From positions 372,001 through 436,000 of the forward strand of contig NZ_CP063845.1 of assembly GCF_021018745.1 (NCBI RefSeq): 64,000 nucleotides of DNA, read 5' to 3'. Below are positions 49,950 through 58,813 of this stretch, in pieces. This DNA comes from Gloeobacter morelensis MG652769. Lineage in GTDB: Bacteria; Cyanobacteriota; Cyanobacteriia; Gloeobacterales; Gloeobacteraceae. Both the position numbers and the translations under genes were made by a program. The notes below the pieces were generated by a model. It did not search any database and was not told the origin of the DNA. It saw nothing but the letters and a program-made list of their open reading frames with translations. Numbering within the stretch: position 1 is the stretch's first letter; the number at the start of each line of letters is the position of its first letter.

Positions 49950-50511
49950 AAACGGTTGGTTGGTAAGCCTACTGGCGGGGGGAATCCTGGGGACCGCCGG
50001 TGCGGCTGACGCCCAGGTATCGGTGCAGGTGAACGGCACCGACGTGCAGGTCCAGACCGGCACCAGTGCGGTCTCAGTCAATGGCGGCCGGGTCTACACC
50101 GACGGCCACGGCACATCCGGCACGACCCTCCAGCGAAGCTACCAGTATCAAGATTCCGACGGCTACAGCGAGTGGAGCCTCGCGGGCGGCGGGCCAGGCC
50201 GCTACTATCTGGTGGTGCAGGCTCCTCAGGGGCAACTCCTCAGGGGCCGGGTGCGCCTGAACGGCCGGACGTTGGCAAATCTGAACAACCGCAGCAGTCT
50301 GGTATTGCCCCTAGCGGGCTGGTTGCGCCACGGTCCTAACCGCCTTGATCTGGATCTGGGTGTTTCCGGCGCCTCGGTGGGTCTCGCCGGGGCGGCGGGG
50401 GGGAGATCGCCCTACTTCCGGGGCGGCAGGCTCTACGGCTCCCAGCGCACCTGGCTGCAACAGAGTGGCGGTGGCCGGTACCGGACGATCGTGCTCACGC
50501 TGGACGACTAG
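49942..50511 (+). CDS. Exported beta-rich protein at the end of the repeat-protein cluster
   Basis: The 189-residue product has a signal peptide (WLVSLLAGGILGTAGAADA) and a beta-rich, Gly-rich mature part (VSVQVNGTDVQVQTGTSAVS, GRYYLVVQAPQGQLLRG, GPNRLDLDLGVSG). It lacks the QTAVG unit of the first two but overlaps the preceding gene, so it belongs to the same transcription unit. No family recognised. Confidence 0.68.
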   Translation: MARNGWLVSLLAGGILGTAGAADAQVSVQVNGTDVQVQTGTSAVSVNGGRVYTDGHGTSGTTLQRSYQYQDSDGYSEWSLAGGGPGRYYLVVQAPQGQLLRGRVRLNGRTLANLNNRSSLVLPLAGWLRHGPNRLDLDLGVSGASVGLAGAAGGRSPYFRGGRLYGSQRTWLQQSGGGRYRTIVLTLDD

Positions 50512-50545
50512 CTACACTGGGGGCAACTTGGATTAGGCCGTAAAC

Positions 50546-51271
50546 ATGACTTATGTGCTGCCCTCCATCACCTACCCGAGCAGCGACGGAGAACCTGTGG
50601 CTGAGACTTTTGATCACCTCTACGCCATCCTGGTGACGCTGGAGGTGCTCAGACAATACTTGAACGGCCAGCTGGCGACGGTGCTTGCCAACCAGTTTCT
50701 GTACTACGCCCAGGGCTTTCCCCGGCTGCGGGTGGCCCCGGACGTGATGGTGATTTTCGGCGTCGCACCCGGCGGACGGGACAACTACAAAGTTTGGGAG
50801 GAGGGCGAGATCCCTGCGGTGATCTTCGAAATGACCTCGGCGGGCACCCAGCAGAACGACACCGGCGAGAAGAAACACCTCTACGAGCGGTTGGGGGTGC
50901 GGGAGTACTGGCTGTTCGATCCGAGGGGCGAATGGGTCGCAGGCCGACTGCAGGGCTACCGCCTGCAACCTGTAGAAGTGATGGGCGAAGTGGTCGAAGT
51001 GTACTTGCCGATTACCGATGGTCGCAGTGCGGTTCTGGGCCTGCGCCTGCAGGTAGAAGACCGGCTGCCGGCATTTTTCCGGGAGGACACCGGCGAGAAG
51101 TTGCTCATCCCGGCGGAGTTGGCGGAGGAATTACACCGCACGGCAGCACTGCTGGAGCAGGAGCGCCAGGCGAGAGAGCAAGAACGCCAGGGCAGGGAAC
51201 AGGCAGAAAGACGGGTGGCGGCACTGGCTGAGCGCCTGCGGGAACTGGGAGTAGATCCGGATACGGTTTAA
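50546..51271 (+). CDS. Uma2-family (DUF820) nuclease-like protein with coiled-coil tail
   Basis: The 241-residue product shows the Uma2 core: RLRVAPDVMVIFG (Asp), IPAVIFEMTSAGTQQND (Glu), KKHLYERLGVREYWLFDP, then a Glu/Arg/Gln coiled coil and the end AERLRELGVDPDTV. The tail closely resembles the end of the Uma2 protein at 12661-13509. Role unproven. It lies 34 bases after the repeat-protein cluster. Confidence 0.87.
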   Translation: MTYVLPSITYPSSDGEPVAETFDHLYAILVTLEVLRQYLNGQLATVLANQFLYYAQGFPRLRVAPDVMVIFGVAPGGRDNYKVWEEGEIPAVIFEMTSAGTQQNDTGEKKHLYERLGVREYWLFDPRGEWVAGRLQGYRLQPVEVMGEVVEVYLPITDGRSAVLGLRLQVEDRLPAFFREDTGEKLLIPAELAEELHRTAALLEQERQAREQERQGREQAERRVAALAERLRELGVDPDTV

Positions 51272-51367
51272 GGCTGGGCGCGGCTCCGACTGGCGGTCGA
51301 TCCGTGCCAGCGCTTATAATGTCCTTCGCCGCAGCGGCACGGGTGAAAGACCCGGCGGGTGATTTCT

Positions 51368-51454
51368 GGAGAGATGGCCGAGTGGTCGAAGGCGCAGCAC
51401 TGGAAATGCTGTATAGGGGCAACTCTATCGAGGGTTCGAATCCCTCTCTCTCCG
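51368..51454 (+). tRNA. tRNA-Ser(GGA)
   Basis: The acceptor stem GGAGAGA (51368-51374) pairs with TCTCTCC (51447-51453), with discriminator G at 51454. The anticodon stem CAGCA/TGCTG encloses loop CTGGAAA, giving anticodon GGA (51402-51404) for codons UCC/UCU. A long variable arm and the T-arm GAGGG-TTCGAAT-CCCTC are typical of tRNA-Ser. CCA is not encoded. Confidence 0.97.
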
Positions 51455-51477
51455 CTAAACGCCGTCGATTGCACGTC

Positions 51478-51744
51478 TTAGAGCATGTTGATCTCGTCCC
51501 GGGCCTGGGTCAGGCCAGCATAGAAGAGCTGCCGGCTCTCCCGTAACTTGTCCGGCGTCTCGCCACTCCAAGGCAGGCTGCCGAGATCGAGCCGAACCAT
51601 AATCACGATGTCATATTCGCATTCCGTCGCGGAATGCAGTTCGCGCGCGCCTCGTCGAGCAGCACCGGGTAACCGCTTTGCCTCATCCACCGCGCGCGCC
51701 AAGTGCGTGCGCCAGGCTGCCTCAGCACGCGCCGGTTCGGCCAC
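51478..51744 (-). pseudogene. Remnant of a UvrD/Rep-type helicase C-terminus
   Basis: The 88-codon frame reads RELHSATECEYDIVIMVRLDLG, then DKLRESRQLFYAGLTQARDEINML and a stop. This matches the order and spelling of UvrD-type motifs V (TxHxAKGLEYDxV) and VI (ExRLFYVALTRARD), but motif V is degraded and the rest of the helicase is absent. It is probably not functional. It lies just past tRNA-Ser, a common place for incoming DNA. Confidence 0.6.
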
Positions 51745-52081
51745 CCGTCCACCTGACTATCCACCTGTCCAGCCATCTATGGGTCGGCACTTCGTTGCGG
51801 CTTCGCTCTCAACTGTTCCTGTTGTGCAATGCCCCTAAAGTTCGCGTGCCCGGGGTCCATATAACTGTGTAACAGTCTCGTTCGGAGTTTGCCACGGTGT
51901 CCCTTCTCGCGGTTCCGAACGCGGGGTTCCACACCGGGCGGTGAGCGGCGACATTGCACCGTTGTGCAACCTCCGCAATTTACCCACGCCTTCGTCTGTC
52001 GCTCGGCAGTATGCACTTCGTGCTGCCAAGAACAGTGTGTGTCCGAAATGCAAACCATCTTATCCACAAGGAGTACGTGTC
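51745..52081. other. Gene-poor stretch before the exported protein at 52082
   Basis: No convincing gene is seen. The stretch contains one copy of a 41-base direct repeat (51931-51971) and a further loose match to its TTGTGCAA core near 51811. The last bases carry the AAGGAG ribosome binding site of the next gene. Confidence 0.5.
51931..51971 (+). repeat. Direct repeat, left copy
   Basis: These 41 bases match 52758-52798 at 35 positions, sharing the cores TGAGCGGCGACATT and TTGTGCAACC. The two copies flank the exported-protein gene at 52082-52609. Confidence 0.75.
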
Positions 52082-52609
52082 ATGCGAGGAATCAATCCGG
52101 TCACCGTCTGCCCCACGCTGGCGGCGCTGTTGTGCTGCTTCTCCTTCGCCCCCGGGGATGCCGCAGCCATGTCCTTGACCAAAATCGACCCGGGCTTCGG
52201 GTCCCAAGCCCGGCTCACCCCCACGAAAGACGGCGACCTGTTTGTTGCCGCGAATGTTGCCAACTTTGCACAATTTACCGACGGGAGTGTCAGCCTGGAC
52301 TATCTTGATGCACCGGCGAATTTTGTACGGAATCTCGACACCCCGGCAAACGGTGAAGGTGCCGTCTTGACGTGGACCGTTCGGCGCTTCGGTTCAGGCC
52401 CTGCCACCTACAAAGTGCACGTGAATGGTAACTTGGTGGGCACCTACACCCACAGCTTGGAGGAGCGGTATGCCGTCCAGGAAGCTCTGTCCACCGGCGA
52501 GATCCATGCCGGCCAGAACTCGGTCACATTCTTTACAGATGCAGATGCATCCTTCGACGGCGAACTGTCCATTGGCGATGTGGTGCTCCACTACCGCGTC
52601 GCCAAATGA
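52082..52609 (+). CDS. Exported protein of unknown function
   Basis: The 175-residue product has a signal peptide (VCPTLAALLCCFSFAPGDAAA). The mature part is beta-rich with VHVNGNLVGTYTHSLEERYAVQEAL and an Asp-rich FFTDADASFDGELSIGDVVLHYRV. AAGGAG lies 8 bases before the ATG, a near-ideal ribosome binding site. No family recognised. It is bracketed by direct repeats in an otherwise decayed stretch, so it may have come in with mobile DNA. Confidence 0.68.
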   Translation: MRGINPVTVCPTLAALLCCFSFAPGDAAAMSLTKIDPGFGSQARLTPTKDGDLFVAANVANFAQFTDGSVSLDYLDAPANFVRNLDTPANGEGAVLTWTVRRFGSGPATYKVHVNGNLVGTYTHSLEERYAVQEALSTGEIHAGQNSVTFFTDADASFDGELSIGDVVLHYRVAK

Positions 52610-52757
52610 AGGCCGGGTGTTTGCCGCCCCGTGTGCGATGCACTTCTTCGAGGAATGGCAGGACGGCCCGGGGCCCAACCCGGACGGGTGGGGTTGCGCG
52701 ATCGGGGAATGATCCCACCGACGGCTGTCGGTGAAGAGCCGGCAGGTCTAGACTTTC

Positions 52758-52798
52758 ACACCAGCCGATGAGCGGCGACATTCCAACATTGTGCAACC
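52758..52798 (+). repeat. Direct repeat, right copy
   Basis: This is the partner of 51931-51971 (35 of 41 bases identical). It lies about 120 bases before the left end of the insertion-sequence remnant. Confidence 0.75.
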
Positions 52799-52916
52799 CC
52801 TAAATATCGAAGTCGGAGGCCACCAATTTCCGAGGACAACGCCAACTCGCGAGCCGAAGCGGCGTGGTTTTCAAACGATTGCAGATGAGTGAACGAGCGC
52901 TCGTATCCTTTCGGCG

Positions 52917-53833
52917 CTGAGTGACGGACAGATCGCCAAGTAGTGAGCAGGGCTGACTCGCGCTCGGTGCCTGGGGTACCCTGCGGACGTTTCTTCTTGC
53001 GAGACGTTTCCCAATGCTTGGCACCGTCGGCTTCCATCGTCGCCTTGGCCTCGAAGACTACCGGCTCCTCCTCAACCAGGCCGCCCGTCGCTTGCCCGAA
53101 GGGGTCAAGGTTCTGCTGCTGGCCGACCGGGGCTTTGTGGAGCTGGCCCTGATTCGACATCTGAAGTATCTGGGCTGGCACTGGCGGCTGCGCCTCAAAG
53201 CGGGGCTGTGGATTCACCCTCCCGGTGGCGGCTCGTTTCGCTTAGGCAGTGTGGCCATCCCTCCCCGGCAGGTGCAGTTGTGGCCGTCGGTGCGGGTGGG
53301 CAAACAACGCTATGGCAAAGTGCATCTGGTCATGGCCCATCCCGAGCGGGGCAAAGAACGTTGGTATGTCCTTTCTGACGAACCGGTCAGTCTACAAACC
53401 CTTTGGGAATATGGGCTGCGCTTCCAAACGGAACAGCAATTCAAGGACAACAAATCCGGCTGTTTGAAGCTGGAGGATTGTCGGATTCGGCAGGTCAAGG
53501 CCCTCTCGCGCCTGTATCTGGTCGTCGCCCTGGCCGAATTGTACGGGGTGTCGCAGGGAGCGGCAGTCGTGGAGTTAGGCGAGCGCAGCCGGGTGGATGC
53601 GCATTGGTTTCGAGGGATGAGCTACCGCAAGATTGGCATCGAATGGGTAAAGCGCAGTCTGGGCGAGCGGCTACCGCTGCGGCAGGCGGTAGTCTGGCTG
53701 AGCGGTGCACCCGACCCGACCCCAGCGATGAGCAGTCGGCGGCAGTGCCGTCAAAGGCTGGAGCAGATAGAGTTTGGGCCGATTGTCGAGCGAAGACAGG
53801 TGGCCTGAGCATGGCGTTTTGTCCGTCACTCAG
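52917..53833 (+). mobile_element. Insertion-sequence remnant (IS4-type) with terminal inverted repeats
   Basis: CTGAGTGACGGACA at 52917-52930 is mirrored exactly by TGTCCGTCACTCAG at 53820-53833, and matching CGCC after a three-base mismatch extends the repeats to about 21 bases. The 917-base element holds a transposase without its N-terminal third, so it is an internally deleted copy. No target-site duplication is obvious outside the repeats. Confidence 0.85.
53014..53808 (+). pseudogene. N-terminally truncated IS4-type DDE transposase
   Basis: The 264-codon frame contains YRLLLNQAARRLPEGVKVLLLADRGF (second catalytic Asp in ADRGF) and WEYGLRFQTEQQFKDNKSG (catalytic Glu). The N-terminal part with the first catalytic Asp is missing. 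Transposases of this type are about 400 residues, so about a third is lost. The frame ends 25 bases before the right inverted repeat. It should not transpose on its own but could be moved by a related full copy. Confidence 0.82.
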
Positions 53834-54005
53834 GGCAACCTACACTAGGATCACTCCCCAGCCTTCAGCAAGGATTGTCTTATCTCCAGCGCGGGTCCAA
53901 TCTTTATGGCGAAGATGGGTGGCACCACCCACTGCTCGAACAAAAACCCGCGTCATCGATCCACTCGCAAATCCAGTTGCCCGATTTTTGCCCGGAGCCA
54001 GTTCT

Positions 54006-54593
54006 ATGACGACCACCACCCAAAAATTGACCTTTGAAGAATACCTTGCCTACGACGATGGCACAGACACCCGTTATGAATTGGTCGATGGAGAACTGGT
54101 GCCGATGGGTTTAGGAACTGGAAAACACGGGGCAATCATTCGTTTTGTTGCTCAGCAATTCGAGCAGGCGCTGGCACAATCCGGGCGACCTTGGGTGGCA
54201 CTTCCTGGCCTTGTGGGCGTTCGTTCTCCCCGCGGTCGAAATTGGGATACCTCCCGCATCCCGGATGTTACCGTTCTGACGGTTGGCCAATGGGACGCCC
54301 TGGGGGATCGCGAAGCCATCATCAATCTCAACGAGCCACCGCCGATTCTTGTCGTCGAAGTGGTCAGCCCCACCACCAAAACCGATGACTATCGCTCAAA
54401 ACGCGCCGAGTATGGGCTGCTGGAGATCCCCGAATACTGGATCGTGGATCCTTTGGAAGGGAAAATAACCCTCTGCTTCCTGGAACACCAGTTCTATGAC
54501 TCCACCGAATTTCGAGCAGATGATCCAGTGCAATCTCTCACGTTTGCCAATCTCAATCTGACCGCCGCTCAAATCCTGGCTGGCAAGTTGTGA
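54006..54593 (+). CDS. Uma2-family (DUF820) nuclease-like protein
   Basis: The 195-residue product is a standard Uma2 protein: KLTFEEYLAYDDGTDTRYELVDGELVPM, SRIPDVTVLTVGQW (Asp), PILVVEVVSPTTKTDDYRSKRAEYGLLEIPEYWIVDP (Glu, Lys). The longer open frame upstream to 53403 is out of frame with the transposase and not part of it. This copy lacks the coiled-coil tail of the other two. It lies 172 bases after the insertion remnant. Confidence 0.88.
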   Translation: MTTTTQKLTFEEYLAYDDGTDTRYELVDGELVPMGLGTGKHGAIIRFVAQQFEQALAQSGRPWVALPGLVGVRSPRGRNWDTSRIPDVTVLTVGQWDALGDREAIINLNEPPPILVVEVVSPTTKTDDYRSKRAEYGLLEIPEYWIVDPLEGKITLCFLEHQFYDSTEFRADDPVQSLTFANLNLTAAQILAGKL

Positions 54594-54624
54594 CAATGGG
54601 CAAACGCCCTGCGTTTGGCGAAGA

Positions 54625-56487
54625 TTACGCCAGGATCACCATGGCGCAGGGGGGCAGGTCGATGCGCACCGTGGCGCGACCGTGGCCGTACTCGACAGGC
54701 ACGGTCTGTGCCGAAGGCGGGTTGCGCAGCTCGTCGTCGCTCCATTCGCTGTGGTATAGGACGGCCATCGACGCACCCTCCGGGTGCAGCGAGGTTTCGA
54801 CGGTCACCTCCGCACCTCGATTTTCCAGGCCGTGGGTGTTGAGGACCATCAGCACCTCCGTCTCGAAGAGAATTTGCGACCAGGCCGCCAGTTCGCCAGG
54901 CCCCGGAATCACAAAGGGGCGCTGCAGAAACGCAGTTTCCCGCAGGTAGTGATGCCCACGGCGCAGGGTCTTGCCGACGGCATCCTGGCGGTTGCGCAGG
55001 CGGGCGATGGCGGCGATGCGCAGGTAGGTGGGGTGATCCGGGTTGAAAAAGTGACAGCCCTCGGTGCGAAAGGCGCCGAAGGCACCGCCGAACATCGCCT
55101 CGCGCACATAGCGATCGACGTACTCGTGCGACCCGTCGATGCCGTAGTCGTGGTCGCTCTCGGATCCGTCCAGGGCCTGTTCGGTGCCGTAGTAAATCGA
55201 AGGGATGCCGGGCATCGTCAGTTGCACGCCGACCGCATGGGCCACCTGCCGCGCCAGATTGGGCACCCCTTCGCCGTGGGCGGCAAAGCGCGATTTGTAG
55301 CTGCGCGAGGACATGTCGTGATCGTCGAGGACCGAAACGTGGTAGGGTCCAATTTGCCGGTAGGCGCCCGCCAGGGTGTTCTCGTCGTACAGACCAAAAA
55401 AGGCGCCCGGGTGGGCCAGGCCCTTGGCTGCGGCGGTCAGTTGAATCGGCGCGCTCACGATATCCAGGGCCGCATCCAGGTTGCGACCGACGATATCGAG
55501 GTACGCGAGCATCATCCGGTTATCGGTGAGTTCACCGGTGAGCAAAAAATTGTCCTTGCCGATCGATTGGGCGTACTCGTGGATGGCGGTGCAGAATTTG
55601 CGCGATTCGACCGGTGAGACGTGCTTGACCGCGTCCACGCGAAAGCCGTCGCAGTCGCTTAGCGCTATCCAGTACTGGTAGACGCGGGCCAGGCCGGCCA
55701 GGGCGGCGGGGTGGGCGAGGTTGAAATCTTTGAGATCAAAAAAATCGCCCCGCCGAAATTCGACCTGGGGACTGAGATAATCCTCCCAGGACGCTTCGCT
55801 CCAGTTGATGATCCGCCCGGCGCGGGTGTACCAGTCAAAGTTTTGAAATTCCTCGGGCCAGACACCGTCGTCGAGAGAGACAATCTCACCGACGCTGCGC
55901 CCGTCGCCGGAGCGCCAGCCGTGCACGGGATAGCCGGGGGCGTAGCGGTAGGGACGCATCGACTGGGGGCTGCCGTCCCACTCGTCCCGGTAGAACCAGT
56001 TGTTGCCGCTGTGGTTGTAGATCACATCGAGGATGACGTACAGGCCCCGCGCGTGGGCGGTATCGACCAGGTCGCGCAGATCCTGGCGGGTTCCGAAGCG
56101 CGGATCGATCTCCAGAAAATTCTGGATGCCGTAGCCGTGATAAGTCTCCAGATCTGCTCGCTGCCTCCAGGGCGGATTGAGCCACAGCGTCGTCACTCCG
56201 AGCCCCTGCAGATAGTCGAGCTTGCTGATGACGCCTTTGAGGGTTCCACCAACGAATCGCTTCCCCGCCGCCATCCAGGCTCCTCTGTCTTTGACCTGGA
56301 ATCGGGCCGGATCGGTCGGGTCAAAAAGCGGGCGCTCTGCCTCGCGGCCGTCGCTGAAGCGGTCCGGCAACAGCTGATAGAGAAACTGATCGCGCCAGCT
56401 TGCCGGGCTCGGGTGCACCTGGCTGCGCGGCCGCAGATCCGCTTCGCTGAGCTTGCGGGGAGCTTTTTCTTCGATGGTGGTTGCCAT
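54625..56487 (-). CDS. GH13-family alpha-amylase-type enzyme
   Basis: The 620-residue cytoplasmic product has no signal peptide. Barrel motifs are canonical: VILDVIYNHSGNN (region I), CDGFRVDAVKHV (region II, nucleophile Asp), NFLLTGELTDNR (region III, acid Glu), VSVLDDHDMSS (region IV). The start of the barrel reads QFLYQLLPDRFSDG. It should hydrolyse or rearrange internal alpha-glucans such as glycogen. It lies 14 bases downstream of gpmA on the same strand. Confidence 0.9.
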   Translation of the reverse strand: MATTIEEKAPRKLSEADLRPRSQVHPSPASWRDQFLYQLLPDRFSDGREAERPLFDPTDPARFQVKDRGAWMAAGKRFVGGTLKGVISKLDYLQGLGVTTLWLNPPWRQRADLETYHGYGIQNFLEIDPRFGTRQDLRDLVDTAHARGLYVILDVIYNHSGNNWFYRDEWDGSPQSMRPYRYAPGYPVHGWRSGDGRSVGEIVSLDDGVWPEEFQNFDWYTRAGRIINWSEASWEDYLSPQVEFRRGDFFDLKDFNLAHPAALAGLARVYQYWIALSDCDGFRVDAVKHVSPVESRKFCTAIHEYAQSIGKDNFLLTGELTDNRMMLAYLDIVGRNLDAALDIVSAPIQLTAAAKGLAHPGAFFGLYDENTLAGAYRQIGPYHVSVLDDHDMSSRSYKSRFAAHGEGVPNLARQVAHAVGVQLTMPGIPSIYYGTEQALDGSESDHDYGIDGSHEYVDRYVREAMFGGAFGAFRTEGCHFFNPDHPTYLRIAAIARLRNRQDAVGKTLRRGHHYLRETAFLQRPFVIPGPGELAAWSQILFETEVLMVLNTHGLENRGAEVTVETSLHPEGASMAVLYHSEWSDDELRNPPSAQTVPVEYGHGRATVRIDLPPCAMVILA

Positions 56488-56501
56488 GGTGGGTGGGGGG
56501 G

Positions 56502-57200
56502 TCAGTTGGTGAGCACGGCTTTGCTGAGCATGTGGGCCTCTTTGTCGAGTTCGTAGACGATTGGCACCCCGGTGGCCAGTTCCACCTTGGGCACTTCCTC
56601 CTCGCTCAGGTTCTCGAGAATCATGATGATCGAGCGCAAGGAGTTGCCGTGGGCGGCTACCAGCACGTTGTCCCCCTGCTTGATGTGGCCCAGGATCCGG
56701 TTGGTGAAGTACGGATAGACCCGCGTGCGCGTATCCTCCAGGCTCTCGCCGCCGGGGGGGCGCACCGAGTAGGAGCGCCGCCAGATCTGCACTTGTTCTT
56801 TGCCGTATTTTTCGGTCGTCTCGGCTTTATCGAGCCCCTGCAAATCGCCGTAGTAGCGCTCATCCAGGGTAGCGGTGGGATAGATGGGCAACTCCTCCTC
56901 CGGGTTGCCGTCGTAATGATCCCAGCCGTGCCAGTTCTCGTCGTCGGCTTCGTGTTTGATGATCGGAATTTTGCCGCCGCAGATGTCGTCGCATTCGGTC
57001 AGGGTAATCACCGCCGTTTCGATGGCGCGCATCAGCATGCTGGTGAAGCAGACGTTCACCCGATAATCGCGAAGTTTGCAAGAAGCGATCGTCGCCTCCG
57101 CCCGGCCACGCTCGCTCAAGGGAACATCCACCCAACCGGTAAATTTGTTGGCGGCGTTCCAAAGACTCTGGCCGTGCCGGATGAGGATGAGGTGAGCCAT
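56502..57200 (-). CDS. gpmA: 2,3-bisphosphoglycerate-dependent phosphoglycerate mutase
   Basis: The 232-residue product interconverts 3- and 2-phosphoglycerate in glycolysis. The phosphohistidine motif LILIRHGQSLWNAANKFTGW is at the N-terminus, with ERYYGDLQGLDKAETTEKYG and VAAHGNSLR further on. The ATG at 57200 gives the standard start; a longer frame adds nine residues. It is flanked on the same strand by tal and the amylase, suggesting a carbon-metabolism operon. Confidence 0.94.
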   Translation of the reverse strand: MAHLILIRHGQSLWNAANKFTGWVDVPLSERGRAEATIASCKLRDYRVNVCFTSMLMRAIETAVITLTECDDICGGKIPIIKHEADDENWHGWDHYDGNPEEELPIYPTATLDERYYGDLQGLDKAETTEKYGKEQVQIWRRSYSVRPPGGESLEDTRTRVYPYFTNRILGHIKQGDNVLVAAHGNSLRSIIMILENLSEEEVPKVELATGVPIVYELDKEAHMLSKAVLTN

Positions 57201-57227
57201 CGAAAGACCCTCGCTCAGAGAAATCAC

Positions 57228-58397
57228 TTACGCCAGTTTTAGGACGGCCCCGATCCCGGCCCCCAATTCCTCCGCTGTGATCTTGCCGTCGTGGTTGAGG
57301 TCGATGGCATCAAAAACGGCGTCGGTGCCCATCCACTCCTCGCGGGTGATAAAGCCGTCGCCGTCGAGATCAAAAGTGCGGAAGATGCTCTCGAAGGCCC
57401 GGTTGAGGGCCACTTCACCCTCCAGCCGCGCCAGGCGGTCGGCAAGCAGCTTCTCCAGGGCCACCAGGGCGTTGGTGAAGCCCTTGATGCCCTCGTCGAG
57501 CTTCTCAGAAGCCATGCGGTCCGCGGCGTGCATCTTCTCGAAGGTCGCCTGGTCCATGTCGATCTTTTCGATCTCCAGGTCGGCGGCTTTGTGCGGATCT
57601 AGCTTGCGGACGAGTTCTGCGTCGGTCGCCTGCAGTTGTTCGAGCAGCTTGGGGGAGATCGTGAGCAAATCGCAGCCGGCCAGTTCGACAATTTCGCCGA
57701 TGTTGCGGAAGCTCGCCCCCATCACCTGGGTTTGGTAGCCGAATTTTTTGTAATAGTTGTAAATGGTCGTCACCGAGACCACGCCCGGATCTTCGTAGGG
57801 CTCGTAATCGCGGCCGGTTTCTTTTTTGTACCAGTCGAGGATGCGGCCCACAAAAGGCGAAATCAGGGTCACCCCCGCCTCGGCGCAGGCAATCGCCTGG
57901 TGCACACCGAACAGCAACGTCAGGTTGCAGTGGATGCCTTCGCCCTCAAGAATTTCGGCGGCGCGGACACCCTCCCAGGTCGAAGCGATCTTGATGAGCA
58001 CCCGGTCGCGGGAAATGCCCGCCGCTTCGTACTGGGCGATCAGTGAGCGTCCCTTTTCGATCGTCGCCTCGGTGTCGTAGGACAGGCGCGCGTCGACTTC
58101 GGTCGAGACCCGCCCAGGGACAATCGCCAGGATCTTGAGGCCAAAGGCCACCGCCAGCCGGTCGAAGGCGAGGGTGGCGACCGCCGCGGCCTCCGCCTCG
58201 GGACCCAGCTGCGCGCGCGCCTGCTTGAGGGTGTCGTCTACGATTTGCTGATACTGCGGCATCTGGGCGGCGGCGGTGATCAGCGAAGGATTGGTAGTGG
58301 CGTCGCGCGGGGTGAACTGTTCGATGGCCTGGATGTCGCCGGTGTCGGCGACGACGATGGTCATCTGCCGCAGTTGCTCAAGTAGGCTTCCGGTCAT
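57228..58397 (-). CDS. tal: Transaldolase with C-terminal EF-hand pair
   Basis: The 389-residue product has a TalB-type transaldolase domain (1-330) with Schiff-base Lys in [20 protein letters not shown] and [19 protein letters not shown]-terminal extension (about 335-389) holds two EF-hand loops, [12 protein letters not shown] and [12 protein letters not shown], which should bind calcium. Transaldolase moves a three-carbon unit between sugar phosphates. EF-hand extensions of this enzyme occur in some cyanobacteria. Calcium control is an inference. Confidence 0.95.
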   Translation of the reverse strand: MTGSLLEQLRQMTIVVADTGDIQAIEQFTPRDATTNPSLITAAAQMPQYQQIVDDTLKQARAQLGPEAEAAAVATLAFDRLAVAFGLKILAIVPGRVSTEVDARLSYDTEATIEKGRSLIAQYEAAGISRDRVLIKIASTWEGVRAAEILEGEGIHCNLTLLFGVHQAIACAEAGVTLISPFVGRILDWYKKETGRDYEPYEDPGVVSVTTIYNYYKKFGYQTQVMGASFRNIGEIVELAGCDLLTISPKLLEQLQATDAELVRKLDPHKAADLEIEKIDMDQATFEKMHAADRMASEKLDEGIKGFTNALVALEKLLADRLARLEGEVALNRAFESIFRTFDLDGDGFITREEWMGTDAVFDAIDLNHDGKITAEELGAGIGAVLKLA

Positions 58398-58813
58398 GCC
58401 CGTCTCCTTCAATTTAAGGGTTTGCTCTGAACTCAAGCTTTCCCTGGACCAAGACTCTTGCCGGAGGACAGCCCTAATAAAATACCAGTCCCCCCCAGGC
58501 TGGACAAGGACGCTGCGATACCCCAGAATCCTGGTGTCTTGCGCTTTACAAATGCTTAGAGACAACCTGCCCAACGACGGCGGCGGCGTCATTAAGATCG
58601 GCGGTGCTTCAAGGATGATCACTGCACCGGAACGTGCGAGATTTTTGCAACGCCGCGGCAGTGCCGCCCATCCCGTCGCTGTCCTGTGGGACGGCGCGGG
58701 ACTTGCGCACTTCAGGCTAACGGTTACACCGCCCCCGGCTTCAAAGCTGCGACCGACGGCAATCTGCTCAGCGGCCAAAGCCAGTAAGGCCGGGCCGGGG
58801 GGGTATAAGACGC
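58398..58813. other. 416-base gap upstream of tal
   Basis: Only short, poorly supported open frames are present on either strand. The tal ribosome binding site (GGAG) lies at its lower edge. I see no clear promoter, riboswitch or repeat. Confidence 0.5.
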
